From: Bacillota bacterium
GTDB lineage: Bacteria > Bacillota_A > Clostridia > Clostridiales > Clostridiaceae
Length of the DNA: 22,691 nt
Assembly (NCBI GenBank): GCA_021837545.1
Contig: JAKBFR010000030.1
Span: 1 to 22,691 of the forward strand
Direction: 5' to 3'
Shown: positions 7,325 through 16,139 of the stretch, piece after piece
How positions within the stretch are numbered: position 1 is the first letter of the stretch
How the letters are laid out: the number at the start of each line of letters is the position of its first letter
Made by a program: the position numbers and the translations under genes
Notes under the pieces: generated by a model
The model's input: the letters and a program-made list of their open reading frames with translations, nothing else
Told to the model about the DNA's origin: nothing
Databases searched by the model: none

Positions 7325-7611
7325 GTTTCCTCCTTATCTACATAAGATGTTTTGACCTTATCCGCGAATATAATACTCCTCATAAATTACATTAATATGT
7401 TTGAAAAAATCCAAATTAATTTTTCTTCCTTAATTGTACCTTGTAAATTATTAAATGTACATTAGACATCTCAAACAAAATAATAGACTGGCATAATAGT
7501 CACTTTTAGAATATACCTAAAATTACTTATTTAAATATTGTAAATTTAAAGAATAAATCAAAAGTAAACCTTATATATTAATACAGGAACATTCTTCAAG
7601 GAGGATAAATA

Positions 7612-8673
7612 TTGAAAAAGGATTTAGTCAAAGTCTTTCAAGTTTCCACAGTGTTTATTGGGACAATTGTTGGTGCTGGACTTGCCTCTGGAAAAGAGAT
7701 TACAGAATTCTTCACCAAGTATGGATTAAACAGTTTTCTAGGCATCATAGCTTGTGGTCTTTTCTATATTGTAATGAGTTCTCTAATCTCACAAATAAGC
7801 ATTACTTATAATCTTAGTTCATACAGTGATGTTATAAATATAATAAGTCCAAATATATTGGGGAAATTTACTGGTTTTATAACCACTTTTTTTCTTATTT
7901 CTAGTGCTTCTATAATACTTGCTGGAAGTGGAGCGTTAATTCATCAATTTTTTGGAATACCAAAAATACTTGGTTCACTAATAATGATTTCAATTGCAAT
8001 ATTTTTTCTTCTACGAGACACTGAAGGCCTAATTGAAATTAATTCTTTTATTGTTCCAGGATTAATTGGAACACTCACTTTAATTACAGTTTTATATTTC
8101 GCATTTTGTAAAGATACAATTTCATTTAGTAATATATCTAGTTTTCCACCCCAAAAATCAGGACTTGCTCTTTCAACAATATTGTATGCAGGATATAATA
8201 CACTCTCAGCATCAGGAGTTTTGGTTCCGCTTAGTACCCAAATGAAAAAAACTAAAATCATGATTGTTGGCGTAATAACTGGTACAATTGGTCTCACCAT
8301 ACTTTGTTTAATGATAAATCTATTATTAACAGTTAATCAGCCCTATATATATAATTATGAAATTCCACTACTGTTTGTAGCAAATAGGTTTGGTCATATA
8401 ATTCAAGCTTTGTTACTTGTGATTATCTGGTTAGAGATGTTCTCTACTGAGGTTTCAGATGTGTATTCAATAAGTAAAACCCTAGAACAATCCTTTAATA
8501 TTAAATTTAATAAATCTATATTTATAGTTTTAGGCATTGCTCTTTTAATTTCTCAATTTGGATTTGGAAATCTTATAACTAAACTATATCCTATGTTTGG
8601 GTTATTAAGTTTAATTTTCATATCTCAATGTATACTATTCTTTTTTAAACATAAAAAGGATTTCTCTAGATGA
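7612..8673 (+). CDS. YkvI-type polytopic membrane transporter
   Basis: A 353-residue, very hydrophobic protein with about ten membrane helices, matching the YkvI group (COG3949) of the APC (amino acid-polyamine-organocation) fold. Diagnostic is the N-terminal stretch VSTVFIGTIVGAGLASGKEI (11-30), the unwound first helix of APC transporters with its small-residue GAGLASG motif, followed by TEFFTKYG. The short basic C-terminus is FFFKHKKDFSR. The start is TTG, 7 nt after a strong AAGGAGG. It is divergent from the radical SAM gene and monocistronic. The substrate is unknown; a small organic solute or cation is likely from the fold, not shown by the sequence. Confidence 0.85.
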   Translation: MKKDLVKVFQVSTVFIGTIVGAGLASGKEITEFFTKYGLNSFLGIIACGLFYIVMSSLISQISITYNLSSYSDVINIISPNILGKFTGFITTFFLISSASIILAGSGALIHQFFGIPKILGSLIMISIAIFFLLRDTEGLIEINSFIVPGLIGTLTLITVLYFAFCKDTISFSNISSFPPQKSGLALSTILYAGYNTLSASGVLVPLSTQMKKTKIMIVGVITGTIGLTILCLMINLLLTVNQPYIYNYEIPLLFVANRFGHIIQALLLVIIWLEMFSTEVSDVYSISKTLEQSFNIKFNKSIFIVLGIALLISQFGFGNLITKLYPMFGLLSLIFISQCILFFFKHKKDFSR

Positions 8674-8683
8674 ATTGTTTAGG

Positions 8684-8721
8684 AAACTCAATTCGCATTA
8701 GCTCACTGAGTAAGTGATTCA
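8684..8721. repeat. Dispersed repeat, copy B
   Basis: The partner of the element at 6362-6399 (29 of 38 identical, ungapped, same orientation in the window). It begins ten bases after the transporter stop codon. Both copies are followed within about 15 bases by a run of six or more T. Confidence 0.5.
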
Positions 8722-8743
8722 CACCAAATCGTTTTTTTAAGGA

Positions 8744-8769
8744 AGTTAACTTGTATTCACAAGTTAACT
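8744..8769. repeat. Perfect 11-bp foldback AGTTAACTTGT / ACAAGTTAACT
   Basis: The 4-nt loop is ATTC. It lies downstream of the transporter gene. A T-run precedes rather than follows it on the plus strand, so a terminator role is doubtful; mRNA 3'-end protection or an operator remain possible. Confidence 0.45.
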
Positions 8770-8997
8770 AAGTTAGAGAACCAAAATATAAAATTTTGAC
8801 TCTCACTTATCTACTTATGATATACTTTTATAAAAAGTATTTTAATAATTAGGCATATAATATACAGTCAGACTTTTCAGGTAAAGTTTTATACTGCAAC
8901 TGAATTTATTTGAATTTGTCCCATTAAAATAACCTTGTTTTAAGACATAATAACTTGTTATTTTTAGATATGCCTTATCTTGAAGGGTTTGATATAT

Positions 8998-9981
8998 ATG
9001 AAGTATTTAAATATGTTAGATGAATGTACTCTTTGTTATAGAAATTGTAAAGTTAACAGAAATGATAATCAAATAGGATTTTGTAGAGCCTCTGATAAAG
9101 TGAGAATTGCTAGAGCTTCTTTACACCTTTGGGAAGAGCCACCTATCTCCCAAGGTAATGGATCTGGTACTGTATTTTTTTCTCATTGTAACTTTGAATG
9201 TGTCTTTTGCCAAAATCATGATATAAGTCAAGGATCTGCATCCAAAGAAACTATTTTTTCTACTCCAAACAATGTAAATATTCAAAATTCAATAAATCAA
9301 GCATCCATTACTGGGATGGAAGTATCTGTTGAAAGACTTTCCGAAATATTTTTAGAGCTTCAAGAAAAAGGAGCAAATAATATTAATTTGGTTACCCCAA
9401 CCCATTATGTTCCCCAAATAATAGAATCACTTAAAATAGCAAAGAAAAATAAATTAACAATACCTATTCTTTATAACACAAATAGCTATGATTCTATCGA
9501 AACTATAAAATCACTAAATGAATATGTTGATGTTTACTTGCCAGATTTTAAATATTTTGATGATAAATATGCAATTAAATATTCTAATGCAAATCACTAT
9601 TCTTCTAATGCTATAGCAGTAATCGACGAAATGATAAGTCAAGTTGGTAAACCTAAATTTGATTCAAAAGGTAATATTCTTAAAGGTGTTATTGTAAGGC
9701 ACTTAATGCTTCCAGGACTTCTTTTCGATTCTAAAAAAGTAATTGATCTTATTTACAATAGATATGGTGATGATATTTATATAAGCTTAATGAATCAATA
9801 TGTTCCTATGTTTAAAGCTTATGCTTACCCCGAAATAAATAAACCCCTTAATCCCAAGCACTATGATAGTCTAATTACTTATGCATTAGATCTTGGTATT
9901 ACAAATGGATTTATTCAAGATGACGGTACTAATACATCTTATTTCACTCCTGCCTTTAATCTAGAAGGTGTGAAAAAATAG
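8998..9981 (+). CDS. PflX-like (COG1313) radical SAM protein
   Basis: A 327-residue radical SAM protein resembling pyruvate formate-lyase-activating enzymes, of the PflX/COG1313 group with no proven reaction. It has the canonical cluster motif C64-x3-C68-x2-C71 (SHCNFECVFCQNHDIS). An N-terminal cysteine set (C10, C13, C17, C29 in ECTLCYRNCKVNRNDNQIGFC) is typical of the group and could bind a second metal centre. Other family blocks are HLWEEPPISQGNGSGTVFFS, NLVTPTHYVPQI and VDVYLPDFKY. A TTG start 18 bp upstream (8980) is possible, but the ATG at 8998 has GAAGGG at good distance and yields the usual N-terminus. No formate-lyase-like target is adjacent. It ends opposite the protease fusion. 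Confidence 0.88.
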   Translation: MKYLNMLDECTLCYRNCKVNRNDNQIGFCRASDKVRIARASLHLWEEPPISQGNGSGTVFFSHCNFECVFCQNHDISQGSASKETIFSTPNNVNIQNSINQASITGMEVSVERLSEIFLELQEKGANNINLVTPTHYVPQIIESLKIAKKNKLTIPILYNTNSYDSIETIKSLNEYVDVYLPDFKYFDDKYAIKYSNANHYSSNAIAVIDEMISQVGKPKFDSKGNILKGVIVRHLMLPGLLFDSKKVIDLIYNRYGDDIYISLMNQYVPMFKAYAYPEINKPLNPKHYDSLITYALDLGITNGFIQDDGTNTSYFTPAFNLEGVKK

Positions 9982-10007
9982 ACTACACTTATGTATATAT
10001 ATCGCCT

Positions 10008-10104
10008 AAATAAAGGTCATACATTTGTTCCAGTTACAGAAGATTTTAATAGGTGCTTCAAAATCTTCACCTTGTGACATGCTACAAGAGTATGACCTTT
10101 ATTT
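10008..10104. repeat. Complex 97-nt foldback between convergent genes
   Basis: The outer arms AAATAAAGGTCATAC (10008-10022) and GTATGACCTTTATTT (10090-10104) pair perfectly over 15 bp. Inside is a second stem GAAGATTTT / AAAATCTTC, extended by GTTACA / TGTGAC (one G-U), plus AGGTG in the loop that could pair with CACCT in the bulge. It may be a bidirectional terminator for the convergent genes, a small structured RNA, or a palindromic mobile repeat. No long T-run lies outside the stem. Confidence 0.55.
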
Positions 10105-10164
10105 CTAGTTTGGATAAATATTTAAAGTGTAATCTTAATTTAGAACTTAGGTATATGATTAACC

Positions 10165-13100
10165 TTAATAATAAAACTTAGGTATTTCTCTCTTATTGCC
10201 TAAGCTTGATACAACCGGTGGTATAAACTCACTTCTTCTCCATAACCTACTTGATTCGGTAGTAGTAAGTTCTCCTATTCTAGTTACTCCAACATACACA
10301 TCTGATATTTTATACCATGTTGCATAGTCAACTACACCTGTTTGAGGTAATGTAAATACTTGTTGAAATACTTTTACTGCTTCTGCTGTTTTAGCTGTAT
10401 ATTGTCCATCTTCCGCAACCTTAGGAATCAAAGGATAATTTCTAGCTATTCTATTTAGTTGATTTTGAATTGTCCGTACTGATGGCCCAGATGATCCAAT
10501 AGTTAACTCTTCTCCCGGATATGATATAGGACTTCCAGCAACTTTTTCAGCTGTAACTAATTCAATGTCGTCTCCATAATAATATTTCAATATCTCATAT
10601 GGGACTTTACCTTGTGTGCTCAACTCTTGGCTACCCCATTGACTTAACCATTGTGGACACTGAACACTCTTACCATCACAATATTGCGTGAAAAGTGGTT
10701 GTTTCTTACCAATTCTCCTTACATAAGTAGAAAATATCTCATCTACAATTATACTTATACTGTCATAAATATTTCTTCCATAATTAAATGCTTGATCATA
10801 AGCAGTTGAATTTGTAAGATCAAAATTCTTTCCCTTACCTCTATACCACTCAGTATAAATTCTATTTAACGTAAAAGATATCATGCAAAAGACATTTGCT
10901 CTTATAGCTGATTCAGTCCAAGTTGAATATATTTCGCACGATGCAACATTTTTGATGTAATCTTTAAATGGTACTTTATAGTTTGGTGCTGATGGATCAT
11001 TTGGACCTCCTTGATGAACGATGATATATTCTGGCACTATAGGTTGAGGTAATACAACTCCTGATGTTGGTGGTGGCGTTGGCTTATCAACTTCCTCAGG
11101 TATCTTTGGAGGGAAATTTCCATTTAGTGTATTTGGTTGTATCTCTATAACTTCCTGTCTCATATCACCTCTTCCTAAACTACTTTCTAAATTAGATATT
11201 TGATACGCAACCTGTGTAGGAAATACTTGGCATCCTCTTATTATTATTGGCTTAAATCCATTTCTTTCGATAGTTATATCATATAAACTATAAGGCGTTT
11301 TATTACTATTCTTATCTAAAGAATATTCTAATGGTGGTGCTTCTAATTCTATTTCTTTTGTTAATCCAACTGCATCTGTAACTAACTCAATACTTTTCAT
11401 ATTTTCAGATCCTGCTGATCCATTTACAGTTATCTTAGCACCATCAATTGGAATATAATCATTACCTCTAAAGCATTGAACCTTCAATCTACCCATATTG
11501 GATTTAACTGTCCCATTACTCATATTATCCATAACTCTTCCTTCAATATTCTTTCTCAAAACATTATATTTATTAAATTCATTATTTGTTACTAGTACAT
11601 CCTTATGATTTATATTTCCTCTACTTAGAATAGCATTTAAATCTTCTTTAAGTAAATTTAAACTATCCAATGCACACACTTCTCCATATCCCCATAATGG
11701 ATTTGGATATGTTACATCTATACGTCTTCTTTTTGCTCCTTTTATTAAATAATATTTTAATCTTTGTCCAAACATATATGGATCATTTCCTTTAACTATT
11801 CCCCATTGCATAATTAGTGCACATATCCCAGCTACTTGAGGTGCCGCCATTGATGTTCCAGTCTTACTATCATAGCTTCCATCAGGAACTGGCCCCATTA
11901 TCTCTTCTCCTGGTGCAACTAGATCTGGTCTTACTAAACTTCCTTGATTTTGTGCACCTCTTCCACTAAATGATGAAAGATTGTTAGTTCTATAATTATA
12001 ACTTCCAACTGCAATTATATTATCTACTGTTGCTGGTATCCCTAAAGTATTAAATTGATTTGGTTCTAAAAATTTCGTTTTAGGATTGAGACCCTCTAAC
12101 ACTGGAAGCCATATTGAATATGCCCCTAAGTACTCATTCAAGATATTTATTTCTAAAGTCCATACTCCTTCAGCAATATATTCAGCTCTAGTAGATAGAA
12201 TTATTTTAATTTCACTATTTAATTCAAAGGGTTTAGCTCCTGCTACATATATATCGTATCTATCACTTCCTACAGCACCTTGAATATAGCCTTCTTGTAT
12301 ATTAATATTTCCACTACTCCGCCCTGTTGGACTTATTATATTAATTGATATATTGGGTAAAATTGATTTATATAAATTCATAACAACTGATTTTTCATCA
12401 CTTGCTATGTTAAAAATTTCTCTTTGAGTCTTATTTAATTCACCTCCAACATGGTGCCCTGCATCTCCTTCATTTCCAGCAGCAATAACAATAGATACTC
12501 GCTCTAAATTAGATACTGTTCTAATATATTGTTCCAATAAGCTACTCCCATTATGAGCTCCATCATTTGTGCTTAAACTAATACTAATAACTAAAGGCAT
12601 ATTGAGTTCCTTACTCTTATCTAATAAAAACTTAATCCCTTGCATTATTTGAGAACTTAATATTGTTACTCCTCTTGCAGCCTTCACCATTGCTATTGAG
12701 GCATTAGGTGCTGCCCCCTTATACATTGGATTTATATTTCCCCCAGCACAGGCAATTCCTGCAACATGAGTCCCATGACTCGTATTATCAACAGATGGGA
12801 CTATTGAAAATGGATTAGTAGATTTTATTGCTTCATTTATCATTTGCTTATTATAAACATTTCCCCCAGTACTTAAATCATAAATATACTCTATTCTTGT
12901 TGTTCCACTAGTGTTCATAAATGCTGGGTGCGTATACTCTATCCCTGAATCTACAAATCCAATTAACACACCCTCACCTGAAACCTCAAAGTTAGGAGCT
13001 AATTGAAGTATACAAGATACTCTGTTACTTTCTTGATCTTGCTCATATAAATTCTTAGGTAGCTCTATATATTGAATAGTATTACTTACTGATAGTTCTT

Positions 13101-13362
13101 CTAATTTATTTATAGGTATCTCAACAATTGCAAAATTAAATCCTAAATCTTGAAACGTTCCACCTAAGCTTTCAACAAATATTCTTGTTTTATCTGCACT
13201 ATCTCTATATAGAATAACAAGTTCTATATTATTAATTTGATTTTCTAAATTAAATTTATAACCTAATTTACCTAATAGTGCTGTTGGTACATTAGTTAAT
13301 AATCCTATTGATGCATCTACTTTTGATGATATTTGTCGTTGTAAACCTATTATAATAACCAC
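10165..13362 (-). CDS. Csp-type subtilase fused to SpoIID-like/peptidoglycan-binding protein
   Basis: A 1065-residue protein with several domains. Residues 1 to about 115 resemble a Csp prodomain. An S8 subtilase (about 125-570) has an intact triad: D138 (GFVDSGIEYTHP), H196 (SHGTHVAG), S504 (GTSMAAP), with oxyanion N297 (AAGNEGD). From 624 (MGRLKVQCFRG) comes a transthyretin-like beta domain, then a Pro-rich linker (750-777), a SpoIID-like part (797-940, PFKDYIKNVASCEIYSTWTESAIRANVF) and a PG_binding_1 repeat (about 955-1020). Csp proteases activate the cortex hydrolase SleC during clostridial spore germination; the C-terminal half resembles a stand-alone clostridial spore/cortex protein. 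There is no signal peptide or membrane helix. Start: GTG directly after TAG-GGT, with AGGG only one base upstream, so initiation is weak or poorly defined. A monocistronic, possibly sporulation-specific gene; the fusion is clear, the germination role inferred. Confidence 0.85.
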   Translation of the reverse strand: MVIIIGLQRQISSKVDASIGLLTNVPTALLGKLGYKFNLENQINNIELVILYRDSADKTRIFVESLGGTFQDLGFNFAIVEIPINKLEELSVSNTIQYIELPKNLYEQDQESNRVSCILQLAPNFEVSGEGVLIGFVDSGIEYTHPAFMNTSGTTRIEYIYDLSTGGNVYNKQMINEAIKSTNPFSIVPSVDNTSHGTHVAGIACAGGNINPMYKGAAPNASIAMVKAARGVTILSSQIMQGIKFLLDKSKELNMPLVISISLSTNDGAHNGSSLLEQYIRTVSNLERVSIVIAAGNEGDAGHHVGGELNKTQREIFNIASDEKSVVMNLYKSILPNISINIISPTGRSSGNINIQEGYIQGAVGSDRYDIYVAGAKPFELNSEIKIILSTRAEYIAEGVWTLEINILNEYLGAYSIWLPVLEGLNPKTKFLEPNQFNTLGIPATVDNIIAVGSYNYRTNNLSSFSGRGAQNQGSLVRPDLVAPGEEIMGPVPDGSYDSKTGTSMAAPQVAGICALIMQWGIVKGNDPYMFGQRLKYYLIKGAKRRRIDVTYPNPLWGYGEVCALDSLNLLKEDLNAILSRGNINHKDVLVTNNEFNKYNVLRKNIEGRVMDNMSNGTVKSNMGRLKVQCFRGNDYIPIDGAKITVNGSAGSENMKSIELVTDAVGLTKEIELEAPPLEYSLDKNSNKTPYSLYDITIERNGFKPIIIRGCQVFPTQVAYQISNLESSLGRGDMRQEVIEIQPNTLNGNFPPKIPEEVDKPTPPPTSGVVLPQPIVPEYIIVHQGGPNDPSAPNYKVPFKDYIKNVASCEIYSTWTESAIRANVFCMISFTLNRIYTEWYRGKGKNFDLTNSTAYDQAFNYGRNIYDSISIIVDEIFSTYVRRIGKKQPLFTQYCDGKSVQCPQWLSQWGSQELSTQGKVPYEILKYYYGDDIELVTAEKVAGSPISYPGEELTIGSSGPSVRTIQNQLNRIARNYPLIPKVAEDGQYTAKTAEAVKVFQQVFTLPQTGVVDYATWYKISDVYVGVTRIGELTTTESSRLWRRSEFIPPVVSSLGNKREIPKFYY

Positions 13363-13416
13363 ACCCTAAATAATATATAAAATATACTATGCAACTAAGT
13401 ATTCATTTGTAACAAA

Positions 13417-13460
13417 ATAGAGGTTAATCGGAATGTCCAATTAACCTCTATCTTTTCATT
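13417..13460. terminator. Terminator between XRE/S24-like gene and protease fusion
   Basis: A perfect 12-bp stem ATAGAGGTTAAT / ATTAACCTCTAT (13417-13428, 13440-13451) has an 11-nt loop. On the minus strand it is followed by TTTTGTTAC and on the plus strand by CTTTTCATTT. It ends the murI-side gene run and isolates the protease gene, which must then have its own promoter in 13363-13416. Confidence 0.8.
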
Positions 13461-13474
13461 TATAATTATTTTTA

Positions 13475-14143
13475 CTATAATGTAATTTCAATTCTTTCTA
13501 ATTTAGCAATTACATCTATTTCTTTTACTTCCATAGTTTCAGTAAGTAAACTTCCTGCATTGCTAACTAAAAGTATCTTTGAATTTCCTAAAACCTTCAC
13601 TTGTCTTATCTTTCTATTACCCTTATAGTCAATTAAGAAAAATCCATTATTACTCACTTCTTTTACACTATGTGCAAAAGCAATATCACCTTTTAACATT
13701 CTAAAACCATTCATTTCATTATCTTCTATTTCTAAATAAAACACTTTATCTTGGGGATAATTTTCTATTTTATTTGAGTGAATAGGCATCTCTTTAGATC
13801 CCTTTTTATTAGATAATGAATAATTATATATTGGAACACTTCTAAGTACTGATGAAAAAGCATCTGTCCATACTTCTGAGCTCTCTATATTTCTCTTAGG
13901 AAGCTCTTTTAAAGTCTTCCTTTCTTCCATTAGTGCTTCATCTGTAACAACCATACTTATATCATTTAAATCAGCTTTTAAAATCTTAGCGGCTTTGTCT
14001 ATAAATGATTCCGGAGCAACTTTTCTTCCCATTTCAACTTCATTTAAGTATTTATCTGCTACACCTAACTTCTTGGCTAAGGCTTTAACCGTCATACCAC
14101 TTTTTTCTCTAGCTTGTTTTATATTCTCTCCTACACGACTCAC
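13475..14143 (-). CDS. XRE-type regulator with degenerate S24 (LexA/CI-like) domain
   Basis: A 222-residue regulator. Residues 6-60 form a helix-turn-helix of the XRE/HTH_3 type (VGENIKQAREKSGMTVKALAKKLGVADKYLNEVEMGR). A variable linker precedes a C-terminal S24-like beta fold (about 105-215: YLEIEDNEMNGFRMLKGDIAFAHS, then GFFLIDYKGNRKIRQVKVLGNSKILLVS). Active S24 peptidases have Ser in a GDSM-like motif and a Lys in a later vKR-like motif; here the first reads DNEM, so the Ser is absent, and no well-placed Lys is evident. Self-cleavage like LexA is therefore unlikely. GTG start, with AGGGGAG overlapping the stop region of the DUF3783-like gene, indicates coupled expression. DNA target and signal are unknown. 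Confidence 0.85.
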   Translation of the reverse strand: MSRVGENIKQAREKSGMTVKALAKKLGVADKYLNEVEMGRKVAPESFIDKAAKILKADLNDISMVVTDEALMEERKTLKELPKRNIESSEVWTDAFSSVLRSVPIYNYSLSNKKGSKEMPIHSNKIENYPQDKVFYLEIEDNEMNGFRMLKGDIAFAHSVKEVSNNGFFLIDYKGNRKIRQVKVLGNSKILLVSNAGSLLTETMEVKEIDVIAKLERIEITL

Positions 14144-14158
14144 GTTACTTTCTCCCCT

Positions 14159-14536
14159 TTAGTTTGACTCGTTCTTTTTTTTAGATGCTTCAAACCATTC
14201 TCTTTCTTCAACTAAATGTTCTAATAAATATTTAAAAGTCCACTTATAATTTTGTGCTGTAGATACAGCTAATACTCCACCTTTAATAAATCCTCTAATA
14301 TATCTAATAGTAACTTTTAATTGTTGATCTTTAAATCCATTAAAAATAAGTGCCCTTTCATTTAATGGCAAATCATCATAAGAATTTTCATTTATACTTT
14401 CACATATTATCTCTTCTAATTTCATTAAGACCATACTATTTTTTACTTCTATTACCTTAATATTTTGGCTTTCAATCTTTTTAATTTCTTCTTCCTTTAA
14501 TCCATATGCTAATATACACTTATCACTTATAGCCAT
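14159..14536 (-). CDS. DUF3783-like small protein
   Basis: A 125-residue soluble protein. It resembles the clostridial DUF3783 family: an N-terminal CILAYGLKEEEIKKI motif, a middle NERALIFNGFKDQQLKVTIRYIR and a C-terminal TAQNYKWTFKYLLEHLVEEREWF. The family's function is not known to me. A GTG start 9 bp upstream (14545) would sit right against the AGAGG; the ATG at 14536 has correct spacing, so I prefer it. The next gene (XRE/S24-like) starts 15 bp after its stop, so the two form a pair. The cyclophilin gene ends 50-60 bp upstream with no hairpin between. Confidence 0.75.
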   Translation of the reverse strand: MAISDKCILAYGLKEEEIKKIESQNIKVIEVKNSMVLMKLEEIICESINENSYDDLPLNERALIFNGFKDQQLKVTIRYIRGFIKGGVLAVSTAQNYKWTFKYLLEHLVEEREWFEASKKKNESN

Positions 14537-14596
14537 TTCTGACACCTCTTTTCATTTTACTTTTTTATATCTTTATAACTAATTTGTCTCTTTCTT

Positions 14597-15121
14597 TTAT
14601 TCCTCAATTATTTGCGGTGCTTTAATCTCGTCACCTTGCATATCTACTGTAACACTTTTTATCACTTGATCTTCACGAGGTCTATCTGACATATCAGTTT
14701 TTTGAGCAACAATTTTATCTGCTACTTCCATACCTTCAATAACTTTACCAAATGATGCATATTGCCCATCTAAGTGTGGCGCATCTGCTACCATAATGAA
14801 AAATTGGCTTCCTGCTGAGTCTGGGTGCATAGATCTAGCCATTGATAATATTCCTTTTGAATGTTTTAAGGTATTTTTAAAACCGTTGCCTGTAAATTCT
14901 CCCTTTATAGAATATCCTGGGCCTCCTATACCACTACCTTCTGGACATCCCCCTTGAATCATGAAACCGGGAATGACTCTGTGGAATATTAATCCATCAT
15001 AAAAACCTCTATTAATTAAATCTACAAAATTGCTTACTGTATTTGGTGCTATTTCAGGATATAATTCTGCCTTAATAACCCCACCATTTTCCATAGTCAT
15101 TGTAATAATTGGATTCTTCAT
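14597..15121 (-). CDS. Cyclophilin-type peptidyl-prolyl isomerase
   Basis: A 174-residue cytoplasmic cyclophilin that catalyses cis-trans isomerisation of Xaa-Pro bonds in folding proteins. Active-site motifs are FHRVIPGFMIQGG (46-58, with catalytic R48 and Q56), ILSMAR, GSQFFI (104-109) and HLDGQYASFGKV (116-127). H116 replaces the Trp found in human CypA, as in most bacterial forms that bind cyclosporin poorly. There is no signal peptide or lipobox. AGAGGAGA precedes the ATG at good spacing. It lies 101 bp downstream of murI in the same direction; that gap is AT-rich with no terminator, so readthrough is likely but a separate promoter is possible. Confidence 0.95.
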   Translation of the reverse strand: MKNPIITMTMENGGVIKAELYPEIAPNTVSNFVDLINRGFYDGLIFHRVIPGFMIQGGCPEGSGIGGPGYSIKGEFTGNGFKNTLKHSKGILSMARSMHPDSAGSQFFIMVADAPHLDGQYASFGKVIEGMEVADKIVAQKTDMSDRPREDQVIKSVTVDMQGDEIKAPQIIEE

Positions 15122-15222
15122 CTTAAAATTTCTCCTCTCGATATCAATCTTAAATATTATTATCTAAAATATAAATTTAAATTCTTTATTTATATAAATT
15201 TCTTATATAATATGAATTGCAT

Positions 15223-16002
15223 TTATATTTTTATATTAATTAGATTATAACAGAAATCTATAATTTTATTATCATTTATAGAATTATAAATTGCTATATT
15301 TCCTTTTTCTTTTGAATTATTTAGCAAATCTCTTTCTATTAACTTTCTTTTTAATTCATGAGAAGTACCGATTCCACCATCAACAAGGGGTATATCATCT
15401 CCAATAACATTAGATAAAGCTTTCTTTATAAATGGATAATGTGTACAACCCAAAACAATCGCTGCTATATCGTCCTCTAAATAAAATTTAAATTTTTCTT
15501 TCAAATAGTTCTCCAATAGTTCTCCATCTAATATTCCTTGCTCTATAAATTCTACAAGACCTGCACAAGGTAATGATACTATACCAGACTCACTTTTATA
15601 CTTATCCATGAGAAATTTGAATTTCCTCTCTCTTAATGTCATAGGTGTTGCCATTATTATTATATTACCTTTTCTATTAAGTTTAACAGCAGGCTTTAAA
15701 GCAGGTTCTATTCCTATTATAGCAATATGTTTATATTTGTCTCTAATTTCTTCAATTGCAGCACTTGTTGCTGTATTGCAGGCTACTACAATTGCTTTAA
15801 CATTCTTTTTTAATAAAAAATCCACTGCATTTAAAGTAAGATTTCTAACTTCATTTAGCTCCTTAGTTCCATAAGGAGCATTTTTTGAATCTCCAAAGTA
15901 TACAAAATTTTCATTTGGCATGATAGAAATCGCTTCTTTCATTACACTTAAGCCACCTACCCCTGAATCAAAAAATCCTATGGGACTATTCTTAATATTC
16001 AA
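15223..16002 (-). CDS. murI: Glutamate racemase
   Basis: A 259-residue cofactor-independent racemase that supplies D-glutamate for peptidoglycan. Motifs: [12 protein letters not shown] (D12), [11 protein letters not shown] (D38), [11 protein letters not shown] with the first catalytic Cys C75, and VLGCTHYPF with the second catalytic Cys C186 and H188. Length is typical. The start is TTG, preceded by GGAGTGAGGAC a few bases upstream; no ATG gives the conserved N-terminus. It is probably the first gene of the minus-strand run with cyclophilin, DUF3783-like and XRE/S24-like genes. Upstream, a 9-bp inverted repeat AGGTATATT / AATATACCT (16032-16040, 16058-16066) may be an operator. Confidence 0.96.
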   Translation of the reverse strand: MNIKNSPIGFFDSGVGGLSVMKEAISIMPNENFVYFGDSKNAPYGTKELNEVRNLTLNAVDFLLKKNVKAIVVACNTATSAAIEEIRDKYKHIAIIGIEPALKPAVKLNRKGNIIIMATPMTLRERKFKFLMDKYKSESGIVSLPCAGLVEFIEQGILDGELLENYLKEKFKFYLEDDIAAIVLGCTHYPFIKKALSNVIGDDIPLVDGGIGTSHELKRKLIERDLLNNSKEKGNIAIYNSINDNKIIDFCYNLINIKI

Positions 16003-16139
16003 AATGTCCTCACTCCATCTTTTTCTAAATTAGGTATATTAATTAAAACCAAAGTCAAATATACCTTATCCAATAAATATTTTATTACTTTATTTATCTC
16101 ATGTCTAGCAGTTGTAATTCATCTATATATTTAGATATT

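Larger units (their letters stand above)
8674..8997. other. Intergenic region between transporter and PflX-like gene
   Basis: It begins with repeat copy B (8684-8721), then a T7 run, a perfect 11-bp foldback (8744-8769) and a second, imperfect one at 8776-8804 (10 of 12 pairs). Neither is followed by a T-run, so they are not clean terminators. A TTGACT hexamer at 8796-8801 could be a -35, with TATACT (8821-8826) at a long 19-bp spacing. AGGCATAT near 8852 and ATATGCCT near 8968 are complementary and could bracket a leader fold, but I recognise no known riboswitch. Confidence 0.5.

Noticed and set aside
7944..8300. 118-codon minus-strand ORF inside the transporter gene
   Set aside because: The plus-strand frame is a well-conserved YkvI-type membrane protein; the antisense product matches nothing recognisable and has no start signals.
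8850..8980. Riboswitch in the leader of the PflX-like gene
   Set aside because: Several complementary words exist (AGGCATAT/ATATGCCT, CAGT/ACTG), but no known aptamer core and no terminator or sequestering helix could be identified.
11490..11530. Internal translation start at Met623 of the protease fusion
   Set aside because: The Met marks the fusion junction, but no Shine-Dalgarno sequence precedes it, so separate translation is not supported.
13475..14143. LexA itself
   Set aside because: The head is XRE/HTH_3 rather than the LexA winged helix, and the S24 serine is missing; the LexA boxes near 17760 are probably served by a LexA encoded elsewhere.
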